Origin: JACVRW01 sp963803245
Lineage (GTDB): Bacteria; Actinomycetota; Thermoleophilia; Solirubrobacterales; Thermoleophilaceae
Direction of reading: 5' to 3'
Assembly (NCBI GenBank): GCA_963803245.1
Contig: CAWDLI010000015.1
Location: 1 to 64,000, forward strand
DNA: 64,000 nucleotides
Positions 41,858-50,083 of this stretch are shown one piece after another; the stretch's first letter is position 1; each line of letters begins with the position of its first letter. A program made the position numbers and the translations under genes. The notes beneath the pieces are model-generated. The model was not told the origin of the DNA. It saw only the letters and a list, made by a program, of their open reading frames with translations, and did no database searches.

Positions 41858-42892
41858 ATGGCGAATCGGAGGGACACACTGATCGCCCGGGCGATGCACG
41901 ACGGGGACGCCAAGAAGGTCGCCGTGGGAGCGGCGGTGGCGGGCGGCGCGGTGGCTGCGGCGAAGCTCGGCTGGGACCGGCTGCGCGGCGACGCGCGGAA
42001 GTTCCGCCTGCGCGAGAACGAGCCCATGCCGGAGGGACTCCAGCGCATCGCGGTCGGGCAGATCGACGACTCCATCGAGGGTCTCTCGGGCGAGGGCCAC
42101 TCGGACGCCGCCAACTCGGTGCACGACGCGCGCAAGAGCCTGAAGCGCCTGCGTGCCCTCGTCCGGCTGGCCCGCGACGAGCTGGGCGAGCACGTCTACC
42201 GGCGCGAGAACACCGCCTTCCGCGAGGCGGGCCGGAGGCTGTCCGGCGCGCGCGACAGCCGCGTGCTGCTCGACGCGCTCGACGCGGTCATCGAGCGGCA
42301 TCCGAAGCGGGCTCCCCGGCACGAGCTGCTGCCATTCAGGAGGACCCTGCTCAGTCGCCACGCCAACGCCCAGCGGACGCTGCAGAGGGACGATGCCGCG
42401 GCCGAGGTGCTCCGCGAGCTCAGGCAGGTCCGCGACCGGGTGCCGTACTGGCCGCTCGAGCGCGAGAACATCGAGTCGCTCGCGCCCGGCTTCGAGCGCA
42501 TCTACCGCCGCGGTCGCAAGGCGTACCGCAAGGCGCGCAAGGAGCCGACCACGGAGAACCTGCACGAGCTGCGCAAGCGCTCCAAGGACCTCTGGTACGC
42601 GGGCCAGATCGTGCGGCCGGCGGCGCCCAAGCGGATGAAGGCGCTGTCGAAGGGCGCGAAGGAGCTGTCCGACGTGATCGGCGAGGACCACGACCTCGCG
42701 CTGCTCGCCGAGAGCGCGGACGCCCGGCCGGACCGCTTCGGCGACGAGGCGCGACTCGACGAGCTGCTCGGCGTGATCAAGCAGCGCCGCAAGCGGCTCC
42801 GCCGCAGGTCGTTGAAGCTGGCCGCCGAGCTGTTCAAGCAGAAGCCACGGGCGGTCGCGCGGCTGCTCGAGGAACCGAGCCCCGGCTCCTGA
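41858..42892 (+). CDS. CHAD-domain protein
   Basis: 344 residues. A hydrophobic Ala/Gly-rich stretch (VAVGAAVAGGAVAAAKLG, residues about 21-38) is followed by a CHAD domain from about residue 60 to 330. That domain shows two helical repeats with conserved His and basic residues (SVHDARKSLKRLRALVRLAR and NLHELRKRSKDLWYAG). CHAD domains bind polyphosphate and associate with polyphosphate granules. No CYTH phosphatase domain is present. It overlaps the amidase start. Confidence 0.88.
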   Translation: MANRRDTLIARAMHDGDAKKVAVGAAVAGGAVAAAKLGWDRLRGDARKFRLRENEPMPEGLQRIAVGQIDDSIEGLSGEGHSDAANSVHDARKSLKRLRALVRLARDELGEHVYRRENTAFREAGRRLSGARDSRVLLDALDAVIERHPKRAPRHELLPFRRTLLSRHANAQRTLQRDDAAAEVLRELRQVRDRVPYWPLERENIESLAPGFERIYRRGRKAYRKARKEPTTENLHELRKRSKDLWYAGQIVRPAAPKRMKALSKGAKELSDVIGEDHDLALLAESADARPDRFGDEARLDELLGVIKQRRKRLRRRSLKLAAELFKQKPRAVARLLEEPSPGS

Positions 42893-44244
42893 GCGCCCCC
42901 CGGGAAATCTGCGCGCTGACCGCGACGCGGATCGCGGCGCTGGTACGGGCGGGTGAGCTCTCGCGGCGCGAGGTGGTGGCGGCGCACGCCGCGCGGATCG
43001 GGGAGGTGAACGACGCGGTGAACGCGCTCGTGGACCTGCGGCTCGAGGAGGCCCTGGCGGAGGCCTCGGCGGCGGATGCCGCGGGCGATGCCGGCGGACC
43101 GCTGGACGGCGTGCCGGTGTCGATCAAGGAGAACTTCGACGTGGCCGGGATGCCCACCACCGCGGGGATCCCGTCGCGCGCGGAGCTGGCGCCGGAGCGC
43201 GACGAGCTGAGCGTGCGCCGCCTGCGCGAGGCCGGGGCGATCGTGCTGGGCAAGGGGAACATGCCCGACCTGGCGATTCGCTGGAACACGGTGAGCTCGT
43301 TGCACGGCGTGACGCGCAACCCGCTGGACCCGGGGCTGACGGTGGGCGGCTCGTCCGGCGGCGAGGCGGCCGCGGTGGCCGCGGGGATGGTCCCGCTCGG
43401 GCTCGGCTCCGACTACGGCGGCTCGATCCGCGTGCCTGCCACCTGGTGCGGGGTGCTCGGCTTCCGCCCCACCACCGGACTGGTGGCCAAGGCACCGGAG
43501 CTGCTTCCGCTCGACTTCCCGCCGTCCTACGACCTGATGGCGTCCACCGGGCCGCTGGCGCGCTCGGTGGAGGACCTCGAGCTGGCCTTCGAGGTGCTGC
43601 GCGGACCGTCCACGCAGGACCCGGCGAGCGTGCCCGTCGACCCTCCGGAAGCGGTCGAGCCGCCCGGCCCGGTGGCGTTGCTGATCAAGGAGACCGGCGC
43701 CGTGGTCGACCCCGATGTGGAGGAGGCGGTGCGCGCGACAGCGGACTCGCTCCGCGCGGCCGGCTACACCGTCGACGAGGGCGTGGTGCCCGACCTGCGC
43801 CGCGCGCCGGAGCTGTTCGCCCAGATCGTGGGCACCGAGCTGATCGAGACGCGCCTGCGGGCCGTGCGCCACCAGATCGGGGCGAGCGCCCTCGACCACA
43901 TCGAGTCGCTCTACGGGCAGTTCACGCTCGGGCCGAAGCTGGACCGCTATCTGGCGGCGCTGCACAAGCGGCGCGGGCTGGTGCGGGCGGTGGCTGCCTG
44001 GATGGAGGACTACCCGCTGGTGCTCTGCCCGGTGGCGGGGATGACCGCGCCGGCGCTCGACTACGACGATTTCCTGCCCACCGAGGGCACGCGCGAGCTC
44101 TTCGACCGCATGCGCTGCGTGCTCTGGGTGAACCTGCTGGGGCTGCCGGCAGTGGGGCTCGGGAACGGCGCCCAGCTGGTCGGGAGGCGCTTTCACGACC
44201 GCGACGTGCTTGCGGCCGCGTCAGCGGCGCGGGCAACGCCGTGA
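42889..44244 (+). CDS. Amidase-signature family amidohydrolase (apparent CTG start)
   Basis: 451 residues if started at CTG 42889, which overlaps the CHAD stop as CTGA, the place where ATGA or GTGA would be expected. No other start lies near the family N-terminus (ICALTATRIAALVRAGELSR). The Ser-cisSer-Lys triad is present: Lys in GVPVSIKENFDV, Ser in GGSSGGEAAAVAAG and the nucleophile region GSDYGGSIRVPA. It hydrolyses a carboxamide to acid and ammonia; the substrate is unknown. It could be the GatA fold, but no gatB or gatC is near. Confidence 0.85.
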   Translation: MSAPREICALTATRIAALVRAGELSRREVVAAHAARIGEVNDAVNALVDLRLEEALAEASAADAAGDAGGPLDGVPVSIKENFDVAGMPTTAGIPSRAELAPERDELSVRRLREAGAIVLGKGNMPDLAIRWNTVSSLHGVTRNPLDPGLTVGGSSGGEAAAVAAGMVPLGLGSDYGGSIRVPATWCGVLGFRPTTGLVAKAPELLPLDFPPSYDLMASTGPLARSVEDLELAFEVLRGPSTQDPASVPVDPPEAVEPPGPVALLIKETGAVVDPDVEEAVRATADSLRAAGYTVDEGVVPDLRRAPELFAQIVGTELIETRLRAVRHQIGASALDHIESLYGQFTLGPKLDRYLAALHKRRGLVRAVAAWMEDYPLVLCPVAGMTAPALDYDDFLPTEGTRELFDRMRCVLWVNLLGLPAVGLGNGAQLVGRRFHDRDVLAAASAARATP

Positions 44245-45432
44245 GATCACCCCGTCCAGGTCGAGCCAGCGCGGAATCCTCCGCCTGACGCGTCCCGATC
44301 GGGTGTCGATGACGTAGGTGGCGGTCCCGGTGCCGGCGTAGGCGAGACGTCCCACCACGTCGAGGTTCGAGACGTGCTTGCCGCGGAGCACGTGGAACAC
44401 GCGCCGGCCGGCGGGCGTGTACCCGCGGACCCCGTGGAGGCCGTACGCGAGTAGCCGGCGCGGCGCCCGGGTCGCGCCATGGGCACCGGCCTCGATTCTG
44501 CTGATCCTCCCGCTCCGCGTGTCGATCGTGCTCAGGCCGGCTGGAACCGTCGTGCGACGGCGTCCGGGGCGCGACACCAGGTCGTGGCCCGAGAGGGCCA
44601 GCCGGTCGCCGCCGAGCCACGTCGCCTGCCGCAGGCGGAACCCAACCGCCCCCGCTCGCTCGAGGGACCGCGGAGCCGGCCGCAGCCGGACCCTGCGAAC
44701 GCGCATACGGCGAAGGTCGATGTCGATCAGCGTTCGCGAGTCCATGAGCACGTACGCGCGCTCGCGGCCCGGATCGGCCACCAGAGCCGGCCTCAGGCGG
44801 CGCCCACCGGGGGTATGTCGAGGAATACGGAGCGACAGCCTGCGCAGCCGGCCCGTGGCGTCCACGACCGACAGGCGACCCACCCGCCGGCCGGACACCA
44901 GCACCACGAACCGCCGGCGGGTGCGAGCCGTGGCGGCGTCCTCGGCGCTTCCTCCCTCCCATCGCTCGAGAACGGTGCCGTTCACCGGGTCGAGGAGCAC
45001 GATGCCCCCGACGAGCAGCGCTGCGACGAGCCTCCGATCGGTGAGCCACGCGAGGCCCGCGGCAGCGATCCCTGTCTCCACGTCCAGCTCGGCGGTCCAC
45101 GACCCGAGCTCGACGATGCGCACTCCGATCCGAGCTGTCGCGCCCGGAGCAGAGATGCCGAGGGCCACGCGACTTTCGTCCGGCGAAACGCTCCACGCGT
45201 GGTGGTACTCGCCAATCACCACGGGCGGCGTGACGGGCCGCAGCGAGAGCGCATCGAAGCAGCCGACGCGCGTCCTCACGCCGGTGAGCGGGTTCGAGAC
45301 GATTCCCGCGAATGGCGCTGGACGTGCCATGGCCGTGGGTTCGAGCGCGAGGGCGGGGGTGTGCAAGACCAGCGCAGCCAGTCCAGCTGCGGCAAGGGCG
45401 GCGATCACGTCAGCGAATCTTCCCGAGGCCAC
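44221..45432 (-). CDS. Predicted secreted beta-propeller-like protein
   Basis: 403 residues. A hydrophobic N-terminal segment (VIAALAAAGLAALVLHTPA) looks like a signal peptide. The rest consists of repeated short strands that alternate value and label motifs (for example SVSPDESRVALG, VILLDPVNGTVLERW-like pieces, STIDTRSGRISRI, YVIDTRSGRVRRR), as in YVTN/WD-type beta-propellers. I cannot assign a function; extracellular or cell-surface binding is likely. It overlaps the amidase end by 24 bases (convergent) and diverges from the diguanylate cyclase gene. Confidence 0.6.
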   Translation of the reverse strand: MASGRFADVIAALAAAGLAALVLHTPALALEPTAMARPAPFAGIVSNPLTGVRTRVGCFDALSLRPVTPPVVIGEYHHAWSVSPDESRVALGISAPGATARIGVRIVELGSWTAELDVETGIAAAGLAWLTDRRLVAALLVGGIVLLDPVNGTVLERWEGGSAEDAATARTRRRFVVLVSGRRVGRLSVVDATGRLRRLSLRIPRHTPGGRRLRPALVADPGRERAYVLMDSRTLIDIDLRRMRVRRVRLRPAPRSLERAGAVGFRLRQATWLGGDRLALSGHDLVSRPGRRRTTVPAGLSTIDTRSGRISRIEAGAHGATRAPRRLLAYGLHGVRGYTPAGRRVFHVLRGKHVSNLDVVGRLAYAGTGTATYVIDTRSGRVRRRIPRWLDLDGVISRRCPRR

Positions 45433-45471
45433 GACAGTCGTGCAACCGCGTTTGCCTGCCGATTAAGACTT

Positions 45472-46509
45472 GTGGAGCAATTCACGGAGGGCACTGACCA
45501 CACAAAGCTTCTGATGGTCCGGAGTGCGGCCGCCATCTACGCCGGCGCGGCGTTCGTGAGCATCGTCGAGGACATCCTGCCCGGCGGTCCCGAGATCGCG
45601 AGCCTACCCGGGGTTGCCGCGCTCGCACTCGTGGTCCTCTTGCTGGGGGTCGGTCCGCGGCTTCCGGTTCGAGTGCTCGCGGGCTTGGGCCCGCTCGGCG
45701 TAGCCCTCATCGGATACGCGCTCACGAGCAGCACCGGCCCCGCGGATTCGGCGGTCCTCTACGTCTGGCCGATCCTCTGGGGCGCGTACTTCTTCAGCCG
45801 GACCGGAGCCATTCTGCTGGTCGCGTGGATTGGTGTCGTCCACGCGATCGTGCTCATCTCGCTGCCCGACGGTGTCGGGAACTTCGATCGCTGGCTGGAC
45901 GTGATGGTCACGATGAGCGTCGTGGCGGGCTTCGTCCAGGCGCTCTCGGCAAGCAACCGGAAGCTCCTCGGTCGACTCGCCGCCGAGGCGCGCGTGGATC
46001 AGCTCACCGGCGTGCTCAACCGGCGCGGATTCGAGGAGCGGCTCCAGGTGGAGCTCGACCGCGTGCGCCGAGACCAGGCTTACCTCGGCATCGCCACGTT
46101 CGACATCGACCACTTCAAGAGCGTCAACGACGAGTTCGGCCACGAGGTCGGCGACCAGGTGCTCGCCCATCTGGGCGCCGTGCTCGCCGAGAAGACCCGT
46201 ACCACCGACGTGGTGGCCAGGACCGGCGGCGAGGAGTTCGTGGCACTGCTCCCCGGCACGGACGTGGCCGGCACGCGGACGTACGCGGAGCGCGTCCGAC
46301 AGGCTTTCGCAGCTCGGAGCGGACTAGACCTCCCCCACGTGACGGTCAGCGCGGGCGTGGCGGCGGAGCAGGCGCCCGACGATGGCGGAGCGCTGCTGCA
46401 CCGCTCGGATTCCGCGCTGTACGCGGCAAAGCGGGCGGGCCGGGACCGGACCATGGTGGCCGGAAAGCTCGGCGCAGGGCGCTCCGCCGGGTCGCTCTCC
46501 CTGCGCTAG
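45472..46509 (+). CDS. Membrane diguanylate cyclase (GGDEF domain)
   Basis: 345 residues from GTG 45472; ATG 45514 is an alternative start. About five hydrophobic segments fill residues 15-155, then a GGDEF domain begins at DQLTGVLNRRGFEERL. The active-site loop reads GGEEF, and the product-inhibition RxxD site (RTTD) lies five residues before it, so the enzyme should make cyclic di-GMP and be feedback-inhibited. FDIDHFKSVNDEFGHEVGD supplies the metal Asp. It probably senses a membrane or extracellular signal. Confidence 0.88.
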   Translation: MEQFTEGTDHTKLLMVRSAAAIYAGAAFVSIVEDILPGGPEIASLPGVAALALVVLLLGVGPRLPVRVLAGLGPLGVALIGYALTSSTGPADSAVLYVWPILWGAYFFSRTGAILLVAWIGVVHAIVLISLPDGVGNFDRWLDVMVTMSVVAGFVQALSASNRKLLGRLAAEARVDQLTGVLNRRGFEERLQVELDRVRRDQAYLGIATFDIDHFKSVNDEFGHEVGDQVLAHLGAVLAEKTRTTDVVARTGGEEFVALLPGTDVAGTRTYAERVRQAFAARSGLDLPHVTVSAGVAAEQAPDDGGALLHRSDSALYAAKRAGRDRTMVAGKLGAGRSAGSLSLR

Positions 46510-46537
46510 CAACAGGCGCGGCAAGTAGGCTCAGGCG

Positions 46538-47497
46538 ATGCCCTCAACCGCCGCCAACGGCACCGCCCCCTCGCCCCGGAGGCTTCCTCCGGAGGACTTC
46601 GAGCTCAAGGAGATCGTGCTTCACGGCCACCGTGTGGCCTACCGCTCCGCCGGTAGCGGCCCGGCGATCGTGCTCGTGCACGGCATCACCTCCAACTCCG
46701 CGACCTGGGAGCGGGTGATGCCCTACCTGGCCACCCGATTCACCGTGATCGCGCCGGATCTGATCGGCCATGGGGAGTCAGCCAAGCCGCGCGGGGACTA
46801 CTCGCTCGGCGCCTACGCCAGCGGCGTCCGCGACCTGATGGTGACCCTGGGCCACGAGAGCGCGACCTTCATCGGGCACTCGCTCGGCGGCGGGATCGTG
46901 ATGCAGCTGGCCTACCAGTTCCCCGAGCGCTGCGAGCGGCTCGTGCTGGTGGACAGCGGCGGCCTCGGTCGCGAGGTGAGCTTCCTGCTGCGCGCCGCGA
47001 CGCTCCCGCTGTCGGAGGTCGTGCTGCCGCTGCTGGCGAGCACCCGTCTCCTCGACGCCGGTCGCGCCGTGAGCGGGCTGCTGGGGCGGATCGGCCTCCA
47101 CGCCGGCACCGACGTGGCCGAGCTGGGCCGCGGGCACGCCTCGCTGGCGGATCCCGAGGCCCGGTCCGCGTTCATCAACACCCTGCGCACGATCGTGGAC
47201 CCCGGCGGCCAGCGGGTGAACGCGAGCGACCGGCTCTACCTCGCCGAGAACATCCCGTTCCTGCTGGTCTGGGGCGAGCGCGACCCGATCATCCCCGTGG
47301 AGCACGGCCTGGCGGCGCACGAGCTGGTGCCCTCCAGCCGGCTCGAGATCTTCGAGGGCGCCGGCCACTTCCCGCACATGGACGATCCGCAGCGCTTCCT
47401 CGACGTGCTGCTCGACTTCATCGACTCGACCGAGCCCGCCGACGTGGATGCCGAGCACTGGAAGGGCATGCTCAAGTCTGGGCGTAGCGCCCGATGA
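46538..47497 (+). CDS. Alpha/beta hydrolase
   Basis: 319 residues. VLVHGITSNSATWERVM is the oxyanion segment, PDLIGHGESAKPRGDYSLG follows strand 4, FIGHSLGGGIVMQ has the nucleophile Ser, WGERDPIIPVEHG the acid and GAGHFPHMDDP the His. The layout fits meta-cleavage product hydrolases, lipases or epoxide-hydrolase relatives; no specific substrate is evident. Its stop overlaps the start of the next gene, so the two form a short operon. Confidence 0.85.
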   Translation: MPSTAANGTAPSPRRLPPEDFELKEIVLHGHRVAYRSAGSGPAIVLVHGITSNSATWERVMPYLATRFTVIAPDLIGHGESAKPRGDYSLGAYASGVRDLMVTLGHESATFIGHSLGGGIVMQLAYQFPERCERLVLVDSGGLGREVSFLLRAATLPLSEVVLPLLASTRLLDAGRAVSGLLGRIGLHAGTDVAELGRGHASLADPEARSAFINTLRTIVDPGGQRVNASDRLYLAENIPFLLVWGERDPIIPVEHGLAAHELVPSSRLEIFEGAGHFPHMDDPQRFLDVLLDFIDSTEPADVDAEHWKGMLKSGRSAR

Positions 47498-48060
47498 CCA
47501 GTGGCGCCCGGCCGGCGTCGGGCCTGTTCTCAGAGCCCCGCGAGATCATCGAGCTGGGCGACCTGTTCGCGAACATCTGGCAGGTCGCGTACGTGACGAC
47601 GGACCTCGACCAGGGGATGGAGCTGCTGCGCGACCGCTTCGGGATCGAGCACTGCGTGGAGGTGCCCACCGACGGCGCGACGTTCCTACGCGGCGACGAA
47701 CCGGCCGAGTGGGAGGCCCGGATCGCGATGGGCGCCCGCGGCGGCCCGATCGTGGAGCTGATCGAGCCGGTGGCCGGCGAGGTGGGCTTCTACCGTGACT
47801 TCCTGCCCTCCGACGGCTCGTTCGGCTTCGGCCTCCACCACCTGGCGACGTTCATGCCACTCGGTGACGACGCGTGGTCGGCGCTCGGCTCGCTGCTCGC
47901 GCGGCATGGGATGCAGGTGGACTACACCGTGCTGATCCCGGATCGGGTGCGTGCCGGGTACGTGGACACGACCGCGCTGCTCGGGCACTGGCTGGAGGTC
48001 TGCCAGCTGCAGGAGGCCGATACGGAGTTCTTCAGCGGGCTGGTGGAGCAGAGCGCCTAG
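47494..48060 (+). CDS. VOC-superfamily (glyoxalase/dioxygenase-like) protein
   Basis: 188 residues from ATG 47494. It has the betaalphabetabetabeta pattern of VOC proteins: NIWQVAYVTTDLDQGMELLR in the first module and FGLHHLATFMPLGDDAWSAL with a His-His pair in the second, ending GHWLEVCQLQEAD with a possible Glu ligand. Substrate unknown. The last 114 bases are repeated exactly about 1 kb downstream at 49011-49124. Confidence 0.75.
   Translation: MTSGARPASGLFSEPREIIELGDLFANIWQVAYVTTDLDQGMELLRDRFGIEHCVEVPTDGATFLRGDEPAEWEARIAMGARGGPIVELIEPVAGEVGFYRDFLPSDGSFGFGLHHLATFMPLGDDAWSALGSLLARHGMQVDYTVLIPDRVRAGYVDTTALLGHWLEVCQLQEADTEFFSGLVEQSA
47947..48060 (+). repeat. 114-bp direct repeat, copy 1 (3' end of the VOC gene)
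   Basis: From GTGCGTGCCGGG to the TAG stop, this is identical base for base to 49011-49124. This copy belongs to the intact VOC gene. Confidence 0.95.
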
Positions 48061-49010
48061 GTGGGCGGAGACCTTGCGCTACGCCTCTGGGGGCGGCTCG
48101 TCGGTTGGCGATTGCGCCCTCCAGAGAGCCGTAAGCAGCGTCAGCATCGTCCGGTAGTAGCCCCGCCGATCCGGCAGCTATGGCGCCCTCAAGTTGTCGC
48201 TCTACTCAGACCTCCTGATCAACCAGTTGCGCCCACGGCCAAAGCGACGAAGACGGCCGCGGCGAGGCCGATGGGGATGAGCCAGAGCCAGCCCAGCGCC
48301 AGCTCTTCTCTGTCACGAGCTCGTCACCGTGAACATAGGAAGCCGACGAGGCCCAGGCCGCACCGATCCACGCAGGAACAAGCCAGTTGTCCTCGGAGCG
48401 ACTCACTGCGACCGGCGTTCGACTGGTCACCAGGTGGGGCGCCCGCAACACGACGAATGCCTCGTACGAACCTGGGTCGAACCCTCGGCATCGACGTTCA
48501 GGGTCACTTCGAGCGTGGAGCGCTGGAGATTGCCTCCCCGAGTGTGATCACGCCGATGGGAAGTTCGCCAGCACCAGACTTGGCCCGGATACTCACGGCC
48601 GGCCGTGGCGCGTCGGATGAGGTCACACCCGGCGACCCTGAAGATCAAAACGAGCGTCCCGTGGTATCCGTCCGTAATTGATCTCTGTCTTGCTCTTATC
48701 GTCGAGCGTTAGAGCGCTGGATTTCCCGCGGATGTCGAACCCGCGTTGGGCTGACCGCACGTGAGGCTTGCCCCCTGGGCAGCAGCTGACTCCGTTCCCA
48801 CGTGTGCCCACCACGATGAGGGCTATTGCAAGGCATCGTCTCGTTCTATCGGGTCACCGATTCTGTGCGGGGGGAAGTCCACGAGCGCGGGCTGGTGCGC
48901 GCCGCGCGACTCTACTCAGGAATTACTCATTGATCAAGAGATCTCCCGAGCTAGGACGGGAAGTATGCCCGTGAGCACCGGCATCGCGGAGTGTCCTTAT
49001 CCGGCCCCGT
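48061..49010. other. Insert of about 950 bp between the repeat copies; no intact gene seen
   Basis: The segment is visibly less GC-rich than its surroundings and has frequent stops in all frames. I see no complete gene, no terminal inverted repeats and no transposase. It contains a degraded membrane-protein-like frame (48219-48690, minus strand) and a tRNA-like stretch around 48700-48760 that does not fold fully. It looks like foreign or decayed DNA, or a misassembled piece. Confidence 0.6.
48219..48690 (-). pseudogene. Degraded or error-broken small membrane protein gene
   Basis: On the minus strand, pieces in different frames resemble one protein. A beta-strand-like part (STLEVTLNVDAEG, then YEAFVVLRAPHLV) is followed by a hydrophobic piece (CGLGLVGFL) and by a clear transmembrane helix with a natural end (ALGWLWLIPIGLAAAVFVAL). 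At least two or three frame changes are needed to join them and no start is evident. No family can be named with confidence. Confidence 0.3.
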
Positions 49011-49124
49011 GTGCGTGCCGGGTACGTGGACACGACCGCGCTGCTCGGGCACTGGCTGGAGGTCTGCCAGCTGCAGGAGGCCGATACGGAGTTCTTCAGC
49101 GGGCTGGTGGAGCAGAGCGCCTAG
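49011..49124 (+). repeat. 114-bp direct repeat, copy 2 (orphan 3' end of a VOC gene)
   Basis: Identical to 47947-48060, but without the rest of the gene. Its TAG stop overlaps the stop of the leftward methyltransferase gene (shared CTAG), an arrangement natural for two intact convergent genes. Copy 2 thus probably marks the original junction. Confidence 0.95.
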
Positions 49125-49936
49125 CGGGCGACCGTCACCCGCAGGAACGTCGCCGGGATCGACGTCGCGTCGTCGGCTCGTGTTCTGCTCGTCGAACAGG
49201 GCCTCCAGCTCGCTGCTGGAGCTCGCGCCTCGCGGCCGTTCGCCGCTGCCGCCTCGAACGCGTTCATCGTCGGCCCGTAGTAGCTCCGGAACGTGGCGAC
49301 GAGCTCCGACGGCGGCGCCGGGATAGTCGAACGTGTAGGTGTCCCGCTCGAACGAGATGTTGCTCTCCGGGACTGCCGGCGGCGGCGAACCGCTCGATCA
49401 CGTCGGCCTCCACGCCCCAGGTCATCGGGCTGACGAAGCCCTCGGGAGGCGGCGGCGAGTAGGCGGCGCTGATCTTCAGGATCTGCGCGACCAGGGTCGG
49501 GTCGCTGGGGATCCAGTTGCCCATCACGATCCGGCCGCCGGGCCGGGTCACGCGCACCATCTCCTTGGCCACGTCGAACGGGCTTGGGCGCGAACATCGC
49601 GCCGAAGATGCTGACCACGAGGTCGAAGCGCTCGTCGTCGAGCTCGTCGAGGTCGGACGCATCGCCTTCCTGGAACCGCAGGTTCGCCAGGCCGAGGCTC
49701 TGCGCCCGCGCGTTGCCCGCCGCGACCAGGTTGGCGGCGATGTCGACGCCGAGCACGTCGGCGCCCGAGCTGCGCCGCCGGCAACGCGGTGGTCCCGTCG
49801 CCGCAGCCGAGGTCGAGGACCTTGAGCCCCTTGGTGATCGCCGAGCGTCGCCGACGAGCGCCTCGCCGCTCTCGCGCATGCTCGCCGCGATGCGGGTGAA
49901 GTCGCCCTTCTCCCACAGCGCCTTGTTCGGATTCAT
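49121..49936 (-). CDS. SAM-dependent methyltransferase, UbiE/class I (about nine +1 frameshifts)
   Basis: ATG 49936 follows GGGAGAAG. By removing about nine single extra bases across the gene I can read one coherent protein of about 268 residues. It has KVLDLGCGDGTTALPAAQLG (SAM loop), GVDIAANLV, FQEGDASDL, VRVTRPGGRIVMGNWIP, and an end of NTSDDATSIPATFLRVTVAR. This is a typical class I methyltransferase; the substrate is unknown. Nine insertions and no deletions in 816 bases suggest poor base quality rather than a pseudogene, but real decay next to the 48-49 kb insert cannot be excluded. Confidence 0.6.
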   Translation of the reverse strand: MNPNKALWEKGDFTRIAASMRESGEALVGDARRSPRGSRSSTSAAATGPPRCRRRSSGADVLGVDIAANLVAAGNARAQSLGLANLRFQEGDASDLDELDDERFDLVVSIFGAMFAPKPVRRGQGDGARDPARRPDRDGQLDPQRPDPGRADPEDQRRLLAAASRGLRQPDDLGRGGRRDRAVRRRRQSRRATSRSSGTPTRSTIPAPPSELVATFRSYYGPTMNAFEAAAANGREARAPAASWRPCSTSRTRADDATSIPATFLRVTVAR

Positions 49937-49977
49937 CGGCTTCTCCCTGGTCGTGCGAGTTCGTTACCGGCCGCGCG

Positions 49978-50007
49978 AACCTATGCTCGCCGTGAGGCGC
50001 GCGTCAA
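49978..50007 (-). promoter_or_regulatory. Promoter of the methyltransferase gene
   Basis: On the minus strand TTGACG (50007-50002) and TAGGTT (49983-49978) are 18 bases apart, 42 bases before the start codon. Confidence 0.55.
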
Positions 50008-50043
50008 GTCCCGGTTCTTGCGAGGAGCGGTCGACCGCTCGGG

Positions 50044-50073
50044 TTGACTTGAGCGTTGCGACCGGTGTAAGAA
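50044..50073 (+). promoter_or_regulatory. Promoter of the PD40 protein gene
   Basis: TTGACT (50044-50049) and TAAGAA (50068-50073) are separated by 18 bases, 10 bases before the ATG. It is divergent from and non-overlapping with the methyltransferase promoter. Confidence 0.55.
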
Positions 50074-50083
50074 GCGGTCCCCC

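Noticed and set aside
48061..48681. Rightward open frame inside the insert
   Set aside because: Composition is irregular, there is no start context, and no motif or hydrophobic pattern is recognisable.
48694..48775. tRNA-like stretch (GAGCGTTAGAGCGCTGGATT followed by a T-arm-like GCGGATGTCGAACCCGC)
   Set aside because: The D-arm-like and T-arm-like parts are too close together, the anticodon 3' arm is missing and no acceptor stem pairs. At most a tRNA fragment.
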